From: an uncultured Prochlorococcus sp.
Lineage (GTDB): Bacteria; Cyanobacteriota; Cyanobacteriia; PCC-6307; Cyanobiaceae
Assembly (NCBI GenBank): GCA_902535185.1
Contig: CACAST010000008.1
Span: forward strand, 1 to 40,189
Length of the DNA stretch: 40,189 bases
Direction of reading: 5' to 3'
The notes below the pieces were generated by a model that saw only the letters and a program-made list of their open reading frames with translations, searched no databases and was not told the DNA's origin. Positions 1-12,528 of this stretch are shown one piece after another (the stretch's first letter is position 1; every line of letters begins with the position of its first letter). The translations under genes were made by a program, and so were the position numbers.

Positions 1-936
1 TATTGAAGAAAATAATGCTTGGAAAATTATTGCCGATTAATGATGACCGATTTAAGTTTAATTCAAAATTTATAACAAAAGGATAAGGGTGTTTTTTCAT
101 GAAATTTTTGCTTACCAGATAATCAAATGAGTCTTTAGATATCATCTTTTTTATTAAATTTGCCTTGAATAATTCTTGGTTAATATTATATGAAAGATTC
201 AAAAGTAAATTTTCCAATGAATTGTCTATAAAATCAAAATTAGTAAGAATCTGACTTTTTGGTAAATTATCAATTTGATTGATATTTTCTTTTTCTTGAT
301 GTCTTGGTATTTCCACCTTTTCTTCTCCTATTAATTCAAGTAAGGAGGAAATAAATTGTTTTTCAACTCCTAAATTTTCAAAAATATTGTTTTTAGATAA
401 ATATTTATTATGGTCGTTATTATCTAAATCAAGAGATCCGAATTTCTCATAATTATTGACTTGATAATATTCAGAAGTATTTGAAAAGTCTTCGGTAATC
501 TCGAACTGAGTGAGTTCTTTTAATTGCAAACCATCTTCAAATTGAAATTTTTCTTTTTGATAATCCTTTTTTTTTGTGGAACTATCAAAAATAGTAAAAT
601 TAATTTCTTTATTTATATTTTTTTCAATTTCATTTATCTTTAATTGTTCTACTGTTAAAAAGGGCAAATTCGTGGATAGTAATTTACTTATTTTTTTTTC
701 AAAAAGACTATAGAATTCATTATCATTTGAGAAATTATCATTAATTGTTGGATAACTATATATTTGATTAAGGCCCTTTTCTACAGAGATGAAAAGTAGA
801 TTTCTTACTAGATTAAGATAAAGTTCATATTCCTTATAGATATTTCTAGTTAATATTCTTTTTTGTATGTCTGCTCTCTCTAATTGAGAATTAATTTTAT
901 CTATATCTATGTGATTATTGAAATTATTCAAATCAT
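1..936 (-). CDS. conserved hypothetical protein, partial (runs off left edge)
   Basis: Open reading frame on the minus strand from an ATG at 934-936 (MNDLNNFNNHIDIDKINSQLERADIQKRIL...) with no stop to base 1; directly downstream of tsf. Not in the supplied ORF track. Confidence 0.75.
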
Positions 937-944
937 TCAAGTGA

Positions 945-1601
945 CTAGTTTGTTTGCATTGATGCGACCTCTTCAGCAAAGTCCATCTGATTTTTTTCGA
1001 TACCTTCACCCAATGTATATCTTGTAAAGCGTCTTACTTTGATATTTTCCCCAATTTTTGCAGCTGCTTGTTTTACAAGATCCTCAACTGTTAAAGAACT
1101 ATCTTTAATGTAGGGTTGTGAAAGCAAAACAAGCTCATTAAGTCTTTTTGCTATTCTCCCTTCAACTATTTTTTCTTTAATTTGTTCGGGTTTTCCAGAT
1201 AAATCATCCCTCCCCATTTCAATCTGCTTTTCTTTTTCCACAACATCTTCTGGTATTTCATCAATTGATACATACTCAACATTTGGGCATGCTGCCACTT
1301 GCATTGAGACATCCTTCAAAAGAGATTGAAAAATATCACCTCTAGCAACAAAATCAGTTTCACAATTTAACTCTAGTAAAACTCCTACTCTTGATCCAGT
1401 ATGTATATAACTACCAATTGAACCTTCGGCCGCTACTCTTCCCGATTTCTTTTCAGCACTAGCTATGCCTTTCTTTCTTAACCATTCCAAAGCTTTATCT
1501 ATATTTCCATCAGTTTCGTTAAGTGCTTTTTTGCAGTCCATCATTCCTGCGCCAGTTTTGTCTCTAAGATCTTTTACAAGTTTTGCCGTAATGTTTCCCA
1601 T
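945..1601 (-). CDS. tsf: translation elongation factor Ts
   Basis: [27 protein letters not shown]...; classic EF-Ts N-terminus; adjacent to rpsB. Confidence 0.98.
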   Translation of the reverse strand: MGNITAKLVKDLRDKTGAGMMDCKKALNETDGNIDKALEWLRKKGIASAEKKSGRVAAEGSIGSYIHTGSRVGVLLELNCETDFVARGDIFQSLLKDVSMQVAACPNVEYVSIDEIPEDVVEKEKQIEMGRDDLSGKPEQIKEKIVEGRIAKRLNELVLLSQPYIKDSSLTVEDLVKQAAAKIGENIKVRRFTRYTLGEGIEKNQMDFAEEVASMQTN

Positions 1602-1646
1602 TTGAAGTAATAAAAAAATAGTGAATAATAAGTTTTAAATTAGAGT

Positions 1647-2351
1647 TTAATTTTTTCTTTCGGCATTAGAGCCCTTTCTACCCTCATTTATGGCATCTGC
1701 AAGTCTTCCTAAAATAAGTTGCACAGATCTAACGGCATCATCGTTACATGGAATTGGAACTTCACACAAATCCGGATCGCAATTTGTATCCAACATTGAA
1801 ACTAATGAGATATCTAATTTTCTAGCTTCTAAGACTGCATTAGATTCTCTTCTCTGATCAACCAATACAACTACATCTGGTAATCTTCTCATACCCTTAA
1901 GTCCACCTAAGTATTTTTGTAATCTTTCAAGTTCTCTCCTTAATACTGCAGCTTCTTTTTTAGGCCTCATTGCTATTGAACCACTACTTTCCATTCTTTC
2001 TAGATCCTTTAATCTTTCAATTCTGGCTTTCATTGTTGTCCAGTTAGTCAACATCCCTCCAAGCCATCTTTGATTTACATATGCAGCTCCACAGCGTGTA
2101 GCTTCCTGCGCTACTACATCTGATGCTTGTTTTTTTGTGCCGACGAATAGGAAACGTTTACCGCTTTTTGCAGCATTTCTTGTCCATTTATAAGCATTGT
2201 TCATACATAATGCTGTTTTTACAAGATCAATAATATGAACTCCATTTCTCGCGCAATATATATACCTAGACATCTTGGGATTCCAACGTCTAGTTTGGTG
2301 CCCGAAATGAGCACCAGCTTCCATCATTTCTGATAGTGATACAACAGCCAT
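1647..2351 (-). CDS. rpsB: 30S ribosomal protein S2
   Basis: [27 protein letters not shown]...; S2 signature. Confidence 0.98.
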   Translation of the reverse strand: MAVVSLSEMMEAGAHFGHQTRRWNPKMSRYIYCARNGVHIIDLVKTALCMNNAYKWTRNAAKSGKRFLFVGTKKQASDVVAQEATRCGAAYVNQRWLGGMLTNWTTMKARIERLKDLERMESSGSIAMRPKKEAAVLRRELERLQKYLGGLKGMRRLPDVVVLVDQRRESNAVLEARKLDISLVSMLDTNCDPDLCEVPIPCNDDAVRSVQLILGRLADAINEGRKGSNAERKN

Positions 2352-2363
2352 AATTTAAAAAGG

Positions 2364-2426
2364 GTTTCGGGTTAGCCTCCATCTGACGGGGAATTAAATT
2401 AATAATTCACCCGAAACTGTCAGATG
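2364..2426 (-). promoter_or_regulatory. candidate structured rpsB mRNA leader (pseudoknot)
   Basis: Two interleaved perfect inverted repeats: 2364-2372 GTTTCGGGT with 2409-2417 ACCCGAAAC, and 2380-2387 CATCTGAC with 2419-2426 GTCAGATG; small GAATTA/TAATTC hairpin between (2391-2408). Confidence 0.7.
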
Positions 2427-2479
2427 TGTGAAATTTATTTCTATTATCCTAGCAAGTGATGTGTATTTCTAAAAGTTTT

Positions 2480-3391
2480 TTATCTTGATTTAGTTAATTG
2501 TTTAATGTAAATCATATTTAGAGGGATCCTAAGTATCTCTAGTGCAAGTCTATTTCTTCTTTTATTTACTAGGAATCTCAATAAAGGAAGAATTCTATCA
2601 ACACTGATTAGTCCTCCCAAGCAAAGAATTTGCCAAAGAAAATTATGGAGAGGAGTTAATTGAATCATAAATCTAACCCTTAAATTTGGGTGTTTCTTAT
2701 AAAACACTAAAGCCATTTTTGCTCTCTCTTTTTCTTGAGCTATTAAAGAATCTATTTGTTTGCAATTAAATGGCGGATGCCAATGAAAGCCTACTGCATT
2801 TGGACATTTAATTAATTTTGTCCCAATTTTTTTTAATCTTTCTCCAAGTTCTAAATCCTCCCAACCGTAAAGACTAAAAGAAGTATCAAATAATCCCACA
2901 CTCAAAATCAATTCTTTTGATATCGCTACATTCCCAGTAGCAAAGTAGGCAAAAGAAGTATCCATTATTTTATGTTTTTCACTCTGAGGATTTAGAAAAT
3001 TAGAAGTGTTGACTACCGAGCCATAGGTAAAACATTTTTTATCATTTCTTTTCCAAGAGGCAAGTAGTTTTTCTACGTGGCAATTTATAAAATTGTCTAA
3101 AACAATAAGATCACTATCAATGAATATTATAATTTCATATTTCGATTTAATTACTCCCAGATTTCTTCCAAGTGCAGGCCCTCCATGTTCTTGCTGGAAT
3201 AGAATAACATGGGGGAGATTAGCTTTGTTTTTATTTATCCATGAAGTTGTCCCATCAGTTGATCCATCATCAATTACTATTACTTCATAATTACTGATAT
3301 TTGTATTTAATTTTTGATTCTCAAGCGCAAAAAGACATTTCTCTAGTATAGGTAATCTATTGTAAGTCGGTATAACAATACTTACATTCAT
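2480..3391 (-). CDS. family 2 glycosyltransferase
   Basis: MNVSIVIPTYNRLPILEKCL...VIDDGSTDGT...FIDSDLIV: GT-A/GT2 fold motifs. Confidence 0.9.
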   Translation of the reverse strand: MNVSIVIPTYNRLPILEKCLFALENQKLNTNISNYEVIVIDDGSTDGTTSWINKNKANLPHVILFQQEHGGPALGRNLGVIKSKYEIIIFIDSDLIVLDNFINCHVEKLLASWKRNDKKCFTYGSVVNTSNFLNPQSEKHKIMDTSFAYFATGNVAISKELILSVGLFDTSFSLYGWEDLELGERLKKIGTKLIKCPNAVGFHWHPPFNCKQIDSLIAQEKERAKMALVFYKKHPNLRVRFMIQLTPLHNFLWQILCLGGLISVDRILPLLRFLVNKRRNRLALEILRIPLNMIYIKQLTKSR

Positions 3392-3452
3392 GATTATGTC
3401 TTAAATATGCATAATATGTTGAACTCCAAAAGATAAAAATAAAAGATATTCC

Positions 3453-3602
3453 TTAATCAGCTGCACCGCCATTATTTGCTGTGCCTGTAACGTTTCCACC
3501 GTCAGGTCTTCCATCAGTTCTTAATTTCCTTTTTTTGAATTTTCTAGCATAGGCTCTATTACGTTCCTGCTTTTCTTTTTTTAGATTCCTTCTCTTAGAC
3601 AT
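3453..3602 (-). CDS. small basic conserved protein (49 aa)
   Basis: Unlisted small ORF: MSKRRNLKKEKQERNRAYARKFKKRKLRTDGRPDGGNVTGTANNGGAAD; strongly basic N-terminal half. Confidence 0.7.
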   Translation of the reverse strand: MSKRRNLKKEKQERNRAYARKFKKRKLRTDGRPDGGNVTGTANNGGAAD

Positions 3603-3620
3603 AAAATTTTCAACTTTTAA

Positions 3621-4349
3621 TTATATTAGCTCACTATGAGCACTATATATTTTACCATCTTCCATACTTAATATCCTATCAGCCATATCAGAAATTCTTG
3701 GATCATGGGTCACCATAAGTACAGAACAATTTTGCTCTTTTGCTAGTTTCCTTAAAAGGGTTACTATTTCTCTTCCTGTGACGCTATCTAATGCAGAAGT
3801 GGGTTCATCAGCTAATAACAGTTTTGGGTTAGCAGATAAAGCTCGAGCAATTGCTACTCTCTGTTTCTGCCCACCAGATAAGTCATTTGGTAATTTTTTA
3901 TGATGTTCTTCTAATCCTACTGCAGACAACCAATTCCGTGCTATCTCACGTCTTTGCAAATATGTTAAACCTTTTATTAAATCGGCGCCCATCTGGACAT
4001 TTTGTTCTGCGGTTAAACATCTAAGAAGATTGTGACCTTGAAAAATCATTCCAATACTTCTTCTAAGAATCTGACGAGTTTTCCTTGATGCTCCATTTAA
4101 CTGATTATTTAATACAGTTAAATCTCCACTTTGACAGGTTCTCAAGGCACCAATTAATGTTAAAAGGGTCGTTTTACCACATCCAGAAGGTCCTTTCAAA
4201 AGAACCAACTCTCCTTTATCAATATTTAGATTAACGTCATTAAGAACTTGTTTTTTATTCTCATTTTTTCCATAAAAGTGACTCAAATTATTTATTGAAA
4301 CTGTTTTAAGGTTTTTGACATTATTTTTTAATTTATTAGCTTTAACCAT
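3621..4349 (-). CDS. ABC exporter ATP-binding protein (DevA-like)
   Basis: Walker A GPSGCGKTTLL, signature LSGGQKQRVAIARAL, Walker B LLLADEPTSALD; operon with permease and membrane fusion protein. Confidence 0.92.
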   Translation of the reverse strand: MVKANKLKNNVKNLKTVSINNLSHFYGKNENKKQVLNDVNLNIDKGELVLLKGPSGCGKTTLLTLIGALRTCQSGDLTVLNNQLNGASRKTRQILRRSIGMIFQGHNLLRCLTAEQNVQMGADLIKGLTYLQRREIARNWLSAVGLEEHHKKLPNDLSGGQKQRVAIARALSANPKLLLADEPTSALDSVTGREIVTLLRKLAKEQNCSVLMVTHDPRISDMADRILSMEDGKIYSAHSELI

Positions 4350-4362
4350 TTTTATTCAATTG

Positions 4363-5535
4363 TTAAAAAATTTCGGCAGGATCAGCGTCAACTAATTTGC
4401 GCATCGCTAAAGCGGCGGACCCCATACACATAACTAAAACTAATACGAAAATTAAAACAGTTTTATCTGCATCCATTATTATTGGAAGTTTAGTAGAACT
4501 TCTTATAACTGAGTAAAGTATTTGGCCAGAGAAATAAGCAGGTAAATAACCAAATAATGCCAACAAAAACCCCTCTCTAGCTACAACAAAGAAAAGGGAC
4601 TTGAGTCTATACCCCATTGCCAATAAAGTGGCGTACTCTGGGAGGTGATCTGTAACGTCACTATAAAGAATTTGATAAACAACCACGCACCCTACAACGA
4701 AACCCATCAATGCTCCCAAACTAAATATAAAACCTATTGCAGTACTATTTTTCCAATAATTCTTCTCAAATTCTATAAATTGATTTTTTGTTAGAACTCT
4801 AACATCATTTGGGAGTGAGTTATTTAATATCATTGAAATCAATTCAGGATCAGATCCCTTTTTTAGCTTTACCAAACCAATTTCTATACTGCCAGGAGGA
4901 TTAGCAGGAAAAAGTCTTAAGAAGGTTTCTCGACTAGTTATCAAATTACCATCTGCACCAAAAGATGGTCCCAACTCCACAAGGCCCTCAACAATTACCC
5001 TTTTTCCAGCAACCTCAGTCTCAACTTTTTTTTCAGATAAAAACCATTCTTCAATCGGTCCAAATTCAGGTCTAGATAGTTTGTCAAAAAGAACTCTTGA
5101 TGGATTTCTCAATTTATAAGCTTTCTTTGAGAATCCCTCATCTAAAAGAAGTGAATCAGACGGATTAAAACCTAATGCAAGTATTGATCTAGTTTTAAGA
5201 TTATCTGGATTTCTCCAAAGTAAATAATTTAAATTTACGGGAGCAGTTTTTTCAACATCATCTAGTGCGAGAGTTTGAATTAATCTTCTTTTTGGGAATC
5301 CACTCATGCTTATAGAACTTTTTGATCTGGGACTTATCAAAACAAGATCTGCATCTAGAAGTTTATGAATAGTTACGCTCGTATCAAATAAACCATCCCT
5401 AAAACCTAATTGCATAAACATCAAAATCCCTGCAAAACTGATTCCAGCTATGGCAACTGCTAGCCTTAATGGTTGCCTAGTTAATAACAACCAAGCTAAC
5501 GGTATTTTTCTAAATTTTAAAAAAGAAAAATTCAT
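4363..5535 (-). CDS. ABC exporter permease (DevC-like)
   Basis: MNFSFLKFRKIPLAWLLLTRQPLRLAVAIAGISFAGILMFMQLGFRDGLFD...; DevC-type permease upstream of the ATPase. Confidence 0.88.
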   Translation of the reverse strand: MNFSFLKFRKIPLAWLLLTRQPLRLAVAIAGISFAGILMFMQLGFRDGLFDTSVTIHKLLDADLVLISPRSKSSISMSGFPKRRLIQTLALDDVEKTAPVNLNYLLWRNPDNLKTRSILALGFNPSDSLLLDEGFSKKAYKLRNPSRVLFDKLSRPEFGPIEEWFLSEKKVETEVAGKRVIVEGLVELGPSFGADGNLITSRETFLRLFPANPPGSIEIGLVKLKKGSDPELISMILNNSLPNDVRVLTKNQFIEFEKNYWKNSTAIGFIFSLGALMGFVVGCVVVYQILYSDVTDHLPEYATLLAMGYRLKSLFFVVAREGFLLALFGYLPAYFSGQILYSVIRSSTKLPIIMDADKTVLIFVLVLVMCMGSAALAMRKLVDADPAEIF

Positions 5536-6448
5536 TAGGGAATAAATTTTGCAATCACTTTCATTCCTGCATAGTTTTGAACGATATCTATAGAATCTTG
5601 ATCTAGTTTTACTAGTACCTCGATAATTCTTGAATCGGCATCCCCTGTCGGATCAGTGGATAGAACTTTTCTTTGTTTTACCTGAGGACTAATCCTAATC
5701 ACCTTTCCCTTAAGATTTTTTTGGAAACCTCCATTCTCACTGCTCAATTCAACATTTTGAGAGATAAAGACTCTATCGATGTCAGATTCATAAACCTCTA
5801 TCAAAGCTTCCATCTTTTGACTAGAACCAATATCCAAAATTCCCTCATTTTGTGGCCTTTCACCAACTCTCGTGTTTATTCCAAGGATAAAACCATCGAT
5901 TGGACTCCTTAGTTTTGAATTAAATAGATCTATCTTGATATTTTTTTGATCTCCGATAAGGTTTATTTTCTGTTTTTCCAATTTTAATAATTCATCTTTT
6001 CTCTGGGAAAACTCTACAAAAGAATATACATCTTTGCTCAAAGCTAACTCATACCTTTGGATTTGATCTTTCTTTAAGGTAATTTCTTCGTTAATTATAT
6101 TAATTAGATTTTCGTTTCTTTCAAGATCAGCAATTAATTTTTCTTCATTTTCAAAGATTGCGAGAATATTACCCTTTTTTACAAAATCTCCCTCATTTAC
6201 TAAAATTTTGACAATTCGGGGGGAAGAGCCGAACTGACTTAGAGGAGCTGCCAGTTGTCTAATCTCTCCCGAAGGAGAAAGTTGACCAAGTGCGGCAACA
6301 GCTGTAATGGGAGTTATGAAATCTGAAGTTATTTCCTCTTTAAATTTTGAACTAGATTTATTATTTCCAGAACAAGAAATAATCCCAAGAGATATTGGTG
6401 TAAATAATAAAAAATAAATAAATAAATTTTTAAATATTTTTAATTTCA

Positions 6449-6449
<1 letters not shown>
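5535..6449 (-). CDS. HlyD/DevB-like membrane fusion protein
   Basis: N-terminal lipoprotein-like signal (LGIISCSGN), biotinyl-lipoyl-like motif VNEGDFVKKGNILAIFENEE, coiled coil; operon context. Confidence 0.88.
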
Positions 6450-7198
<749 letters not shown>

Positions 7199-7215
7199 TT
7201 AAATAGAGAACCTAA

Positions 7216-8466
7216 ATGAACGTAGGAGACGTTAACTACTACACCCATTCAAGCAAAACTAGATGTGTGTTTGTGGATAATAAAGAATTGCCGCTTATAA
7301 GCATTGATATTTGGTGCAAAGCAGGTTCTTCATTTGAGGATGTTGATAAAAACGGTACCGCTCATTTTCTAGAACATATGATTTTTAAAGGATCTAATAA
7401 AATAATGCCAGGTGAGTTTGACCATAAAATTGAATCACTAGGAGGATTAAGTAACGCTTCAACTGGTTATGATGATGTACATTACCATGTCTTAGTTCCA
7501 CCAATTAACTTTAAAGAATCACTTGCTCTTTTGACAAATATTGTCGTTGCTCCAGATTTTAATCCTGATGAATTTATAAAAGAAAAAGGGGTAGTTATTG
7601 ATGAAATAAAACAACAAAATGATCAACCTGAAGAAAGACTATTTAATTATTTTTTGAAAAGGGTTTGGTTAAGTCCGAATTATGCCAATTCGATTCTGGG
7701 AACTGAACATAGTATCAAAAACTTGGAGATAAATGACCTTGTGAAATTTCATAGAAAACATTACACTCCCGAAAAAATTTGTGTTGCGATTGCGGGGAAT
7801 CTCTCTGAAGAAATTTATAAAATTTTTGAAAAAAGTGATCTATCTGGCATAAAAGAAAGTCCAAATTTAATAAGTCTAAAAAATAAACCTTCTTTAAAAA
7901 TAAGGAATGGTAGAGAGTCTGTTAAGTTTGATAATTTAGAGTTTTCAAGAATATTTATGGCTTGGTTTATCCCAAACCTAAATGATCAAAAAAATATTAT
8001 TGGACTTGAAATATTAGCATCAATACTCTCTGTTGGAAGAAACAGCAGATTAGTTAAAATTTTAAAAGAAGATAGTAATCTTGTTGAATCGGTATATGTA
8101 GATGTTAATGCTGGAGAATTAGGAGGATTATTTATAATGGAAGCAAGTTGTGAGTCCAAAGATATCGATTTAGTAGAAAAGCAAATTAATAAAACAATAG
8201 ATGAGATCTCAAATTGTAAATCCTTGGCTTTAGATGAAATAAAAAAAGCAATAAATATTGTGAAAAGCAATTATATCTTTAATTTAGAGACATCTACACA
8301 ACTCTCGTCATTCTTTGGAAATGAACTTCTTTGGGGGAGAAAATCTTCCATAAATAATTTAGAGAGTCATTTAAAATATTGGAATGACTTGGATAACTTC
8401 AAAGAGATTACAGAATATATTCGTGGAGAGAAATTCACTTTAGTTGCATCCCCTGCTAAATGTTAA
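7216..8466 (+). CDS. M16 family zinc peptidase
   Basis: HFLEHMIFKG (HxxEH) zinc motif with downstream E (VVIDEIKQQNDQPEE). Confidence 0.94.
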   Translation: MNVGDVNYYTHSSKTRCVFVDNKELPLISIDIWCKAGSSFEDVDKNGTAHFLEHMIFKGSNKIMPGEFDHKIESLGGLSNASTGYDDVHYHVLVPPINFKESLALLTNIVVAPDFNPDEFIKEKGVVIDEIKQQNDQPEERLFNYFLKRVWLSPNYANSILGTEHSIKNLEINDLVKFHRKHYTPEKICVAIAGNLSEEIYKIFEKSDLSGIKESPNLISLKNKPSLKIRNGRESVKFDNLEFSRIFMAWFIPNLNDQKNIIGLEILASILSVGRNSRLVKILKEDSNLVESVYVDVNAGELGGLFIMEASCESKDIDLVEKQINKTIDEISNCKSLALDEIKKAINIVKSNYIFNLETSTQLSSFFGNELLWGRKSSINNLESHLKYWNDLDNFKEITEYIRGEKFTLVASPAKC

Positions 8467-9677
8467 AAAGATATTTTTTAAATAATAAAAAAAGAAATTT
8501 TTCAACTGCTTCAATTTGGATTAAAGGGGGAAGCGATATGGATAGTATTGGAAAAAAAGGGATAAACAAGATCCTTTGTTCATTACTTACCAGGGGATGT
8601 GAAGGTTTTAACAATTTCACTCTCTCTCAGTATATTGAGTCCTATGGGGCAGAATTAAATCAAGAAATATTTGAAGATGGTATTTCAATAAGTATTAAAT
8701 CCCTAAATGAACATTTCGGAAAATTATTTCCTTTATTGGATTTAATAATTAATAAACCAACTCTCTCAGAAATTGAATTTCAAAAAGTAAAAAAATCTTC
8801 TATTGATTTTTTGAAAAAAGATAAAGAGAATCCATTTAATATTTGTTTTGAAAAATGGAGAAAAATTGTTTACTCAAAACATCCTTATGCCTTTAATACA
8901 AATGGCAATGCAAATGATGTCTCAAAGATTACCTATGAAGATGTTTTGCTTGAGTTTAAAAATTTCAAAAATAGAGATATGTATTTAATTTCAAATAATT
9001 TTGAAATAAATGGAGTAAGTATTGAAACATTAGAAAAAAACTCCTTACAACAAAAATCAAAACATATAAATCACGATATAACTCCTGAAAATAGATTTGA
9101 TTCGTATAACAATGATTCAAATCAAACAATAATAATGTTGGGTAACCAAACTTGCTCCCGTAGATGTAGTGAATATTTTCCTCTTAAAGTTTTGGAGGCA
9201 TATTTATCTTATGGAATGAGCGCTGCTTTATTTAAACTCTTTAGGGAAAAAAATGGTATCACTTACGATTTAGGAGTTTATTATCCAGTTAGGAGTGGGA
9301 ATGCTCCATTTTTAGTTTATTTATCAGTATCAAATAAAAAAGCCCTTTTTGCATTTGAGCTTTTATCAACTTTATGGAAAGATTTACTTTTAAATCCTTT
9401 GATTGATACTGAAATATTATTGGCTAAAGAAAAACTAAAAGGTTCTTTTCTATTGGGAAATCAATCAGTAGATGAAATTTTACAGCGAAAGATACAATTA
9501 ATTAGTTATGGTATTTCCTCAATTTCTGAGCATAATTTAAATTCTAAAATAGACGAAATATCTTCATTAGATATTCTTAAATTAACTAAAAAGTATTTTT
9601 CAAAACCTTTTTTAAGTATTACTGGCAAAAGAGATATATGTTTTGAAATTTCTAAAAGGTGGAAGCAGAACTTTTAA
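8460..9677 (+). CDS. M16 family peptidase-like (inactive partner subunit)
   Basis: M16-like sequence lacking HxxEH at the expected position, overlapping the preceding M16 gene by 7 nt. Confidence 0.88.
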   Translation: MLKRYFLNNKKRNFSTASIWIKGGSDMDSIGKKGINKILCSLLTRGCEGFNNFTLSQYIESYGAELNQEIFEDGISISIKSLNEHFGKLFPLLDLIINKPTLSEIEFQKVKKSSIDFLKKDKENPFNICFEKWRKIVYSKHPYAFNTNGNANDVSKITYEDVLLEFKNFKNRDMYLISNNFEINGVSIETLEKNSLQQKSKHINHDITPENRFDSYNNDSNQTIIMLGNQTCSRRCSEYFPLKVLEAYLSYGMSAALFKLFREKNGITYDLGVYYPVRSGNAPFLVYLSVSNKKALFAFELLSTLWKDLLLNPLIDTEILLAKEKLKGSFLLGNQSVDEILQRKIQLISYGISSISEHNLNSKIDEISSLDILKLTKKYFSKPFLSITGKRDICFEISKRWKQNF

Positions 9678-9678
9678 G

Positions 9679-9888
9679 TTAGTTTTTCTCTAGATTATTA
9701 ATATCGATCAAAAAAGAACCTCTTCTAAACCTTACTTCAACAGTATCTGGAGATTTGATTGATAGAATTTCTCCTATTTCATCAATTGCCACTAGATCAG
9801 GCGGTCTTAACATCGGCATATTATCTGAAGTCTTCAAGTAAGAGACTGGAGCAATCAATTTAACTTTATCCTTGACCTCAAATTTCAT
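9679..9888 (-). CDS. sipA: SipA-like regulatory protein (DUF3148)
   Basis: MKFEVKDKVKLIAPVSYLKTSDNMPMLRPPDLVAIDEIGEI...VRFRRGSFLID matches the NblS-interacting SipA family. Confidence 0.8.
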   Translation of the reverse strand: MKFEVKDKVKLIAPVSYLKTSDNMPMLRPPDLVAIDEIGEILSIKSPDTVEVRFRRGSFLIDINNLEKN

Positions 9889-9995
9889 TTATAAATTGGA
9901 TAAACACAAAACTAATATAAGCATAAAGTTAAAGAAAATATCAACGAAATGAACTGATTCAGTCTAGAATCTTAAAATCAATTTTCAACAAATTA

Positions 9996-11909
9996 ATGAA
10001 TCAGAAACTTAAAACATTAATTTTATGGGCTTTACCTATACTTTTAGTAATTGCACTTTCCTACCAATTTTTATCTTCTAGCAATGTTGATTCACTAAAA
10101 TCTAATGGAACTACTGTTGCACCAAGAAATTCTGCGGTAGCAAGAGTTAGTTACGGCAGATTTCTAGATTATATTAATTCAGGTAGAGTTACGTCTGTTG
10201 ATATTTTTGAGGGAGGCAGAAATGCAGTTATAGAGACAATAGATTCTGATTTAGATAATAAAGTTCAAAGATTGCGTGTTGATCTTCCAGGCTTAACACC
10301 AGAACTTATAAACATTTTAAAAACTGAAGGAATCAGTTTTGATGTGCATCCAGTTAAAACAGCTCCTCCTGCGTTGGGAATTTTGGGTAATCTACTTTTC
10401 CCAGCTATTTTAATTGGTGGTTTAATTTTGTTAGCTAGAAGGTCGAATGGTATGCCTGGAGGCCCTGGGCAAGCAATGCAATTTGGAAAAACAAAGGCAA
10501 GATTTGCAATGGAAGCTGAAACGGGAGTTGTTTTCGATGATGTTGCAGGAGTTAATGAAGCTAAACAGGATTTACAAGAAGTAGTCACTTTTCTGAAAAA
10601 ACCAGAGAAATTTACTTCTGTAGGTGCAAGGATACCTAAAGGTGTTCTATTGGTAGGACCTCCTGGCACTGGTAAAACCCTCTTAGCAAAAGCAATCGCA
10701 GGAGAAGCAGGTGTACCATTTTTCTCATTATCAGGTTCTGAATTTGTTGAAATGTTTGTTGGTGTTGGTGCTAGTAGAGTCAGAGACCTTTTCAAAAAAG
10801 CTAAAGAGAATAGTCCATGTCTAATCTTTATTGATGAAATTGATGCTGTTGGAAGGCAAAGAGGTGCTGGTATTGGTGGTGGTAATGATGAAAGAGAACA
10901 AACTCTCAATCAATTACTTACTGAAATGGATGGCTTTGAAGGTAATAGTGGAATAATAATAATTGCAGCCACAAACAGGCCCGATGTTCTAGATTCAGCT
11001 TTAATGAGGCCCGGCAGATTTGATAGACAAGTAACTGTAGACGCCCCTGATATCAAGGGAAGACTATCAATACTTGAAGTTCATGCTAGGAATAAGAAAC
11101 TTCAAGAAGATTTAACACTTGAAAGCATTGCGAGAAGAACACCGGGATTTACTGGAGCAGATTTAGCAAATTTATTAAATGAGGCTGCCATATTAACCGC
11201 AAGGAGGAGAAAAGACTCTATCAGTATTTTAGAAATTGACGATTCTGTAGATAGGATTGTCGCAGGAATGGAAGGCTCTCCATTAACAGACGGTAGAAGT
11301 AAGAGATTAATTGCTTATCATGAAGTAGGTCATGCCCTAATAGGTTCACTTGTAAAAGCTCACGATCCTGTTCAAAAAGTGACAGTTATTCCAAGAGGTC
11401 AAGCTAAAGGATTAACTTGGTTTACCCCTGACGATGAACAAACCCTTGTTAGCAGGGCTCAACTAAAGGCGAGGATAATGGGTGCTTTAGGTGGAAGAGC
11501 GGCTGAAGATGTGGTTTTTGGAAAAGGTGAGATTACAACAGGAGCGGGAGGTGATTTCCAACAAGTTGCTTCTATGGCCCGCCAAATGGTTACAAGATTT
11601 GGAATGAGTAATTTAGGTCCGATAGCTTTAGAAAGTGGTAATCAAGAAGTATTTGTTGGAAGGGATTTAATGACTAGAAGTGAAGTTTCTGATTCAATCT
11701 CTAAACAAATAGACGAAAGTGTAAGAGTAATGGTCAAGGAATGTTATAAAGAAACTTACGATTTAGTAAACAAAAATAGAGAAGCTATGGACAAGATAGT
11801 TGACTTATTAATCGAAAAAGAAACATTAGATGGTGAAGAATTTGTAAATATTCTCTCTAAATTCACCAAAATTCCTGAGAAAGATAGAACACCCCAATTA
11901 TTAAGCTAG
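9996..11909 (+). CDS. ftsH: ATP-dependent zinc metalloprotease FtsH
   Basis: [26 protein letters not shown] motif, HEVGHAL zinc site. Confidence 0.98.
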   Translation: MNQKLKTLILWALPILLVIALSYQFLSSSNVDSLKSNGTTVAPRNSAVARVSYGRFLDYINSGRVTSVDIFEGGRNAVIETIDSDLDNKVQRLRVDLPGLTPELINILKTEGISFDVHPVKTAPPALGILGNLLFPAILIGGLILLARRSNGMPGGPGQAMQFGKTKARFAMEAETGVVFDDVAGVNEAKQDLQEVVTFLKKPEKFTSVGARIPKGVLLVGPPGTGKTLLAKAIAGEAGVPFFSLSGSEFVEMFVGVGASRVRDLFKKAKENSPCLIFIDEIDAVGRQRGAGIGGGNDEREQTLNQLLTEMDGFEGNSGIIIIAATNRPDVLDSALMRPGRFDRQVTVDAPDIKGRLSILEVHARNKKLQEDLTLESIARRTPGFTGADLANLLNEAAILTARRRKDSISILEIDDSVDRIVAGMEGSPLTDGRSKRLIAYHEVGHALIGSLVKAHDPVQKVTVIPRGQAKGLTWFTPDDEQTLVSRAQLKARIMGALGGRAAEDVVFGKGEITTGAGGDFQQVASMARQMVTRFGMSNLGPIALESGNQEVFVGRDLMTRSEVSDSISKQIDESVRVMVKECYKETYDLVNKNREAMDKIVDLLIEKETLDGEEFVNILSKFTKIPEKDRTPQLLS

Positions 11910-12493
11910 ACTTTAATAGGTTTCTTATCTAAAACCATATCTATTAAACCGTACTCAACTGCTTCGTTTGGGGACATATAAAAATCTCTATCAGTGTCCT
12001 CTTTGATAGTGTCATAATCTTTTCCAGTTCTCTCTGATAACTCAGTATTAAGGCGCTCTTTTAAAAACAGAATTTCATCCGCTTGAATTCTTATGTCACT
12101 GGCCTGCCCTCTAGCACCTCCAAGTGGTTGATGAATCATTATTCTTGAATGTCTGAGGCTGCTTCTTTTACCTTGAGTACCTGCCGCAAGTAAAAATGCA
12201 CCCATACTAGCTGCTAAGCCTACACAAACTGTGTGTATATCAGGCTTAACATGTTGCATTGTGTCAAAGATACCCAATCCATCATAGACGGATCCGCCTG
12301 GAGAATTTATATACATATAAATGTCTTTTTCTGGATCCTCTGCTTCAAGAAACAATAATTGAGCAACAATTCTATTGGCAGTTTCACTAGTAACTTGTTC
12401 TCCCAAAAAGATTATTCTCTCTCTTAATAATCTCGAATAGATATCAAAGACTCTTTCACTACCGCCAGATTCTTCTAATACTAAAGGGATCAT
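11906..12493 (-). CDS. clpP: ATP-dependent Clp protease proteolytic subunit
   Basis: [14 protein letters not shown] (Ser), [11 protein letters not shown] (His): ClpP active-site motifs. Confidence 0.97.
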   Translation of the reverse strand: MIPLVLEESGGSERVFDIYSRLLRERIIFLGEQVTSETANRIVAQLLFLEAEDPEKDIYMYINSPGGSVYDGLGIFDTMQHVKPDIHTVCVGLAASMGAFLLAAGTQGKRSSLRHSRIMIHQPLGGARGQASDIRIQADEILFLKERLNTELSERTGKDYDTIKEDTDRDFYMSPNEAVEYGLIDMVLDKKPIKV

Positions 12494-12528
12494 AATAATA
12501 TTTATTTGTTTATTAGATATTAACTATA

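Noticed and set aside
10265-10909. 214-aa ORF antisense to ftsH
   Set aside because: Entirely within the conserved AAA region of ftsH; shadow ORF from codon bias.
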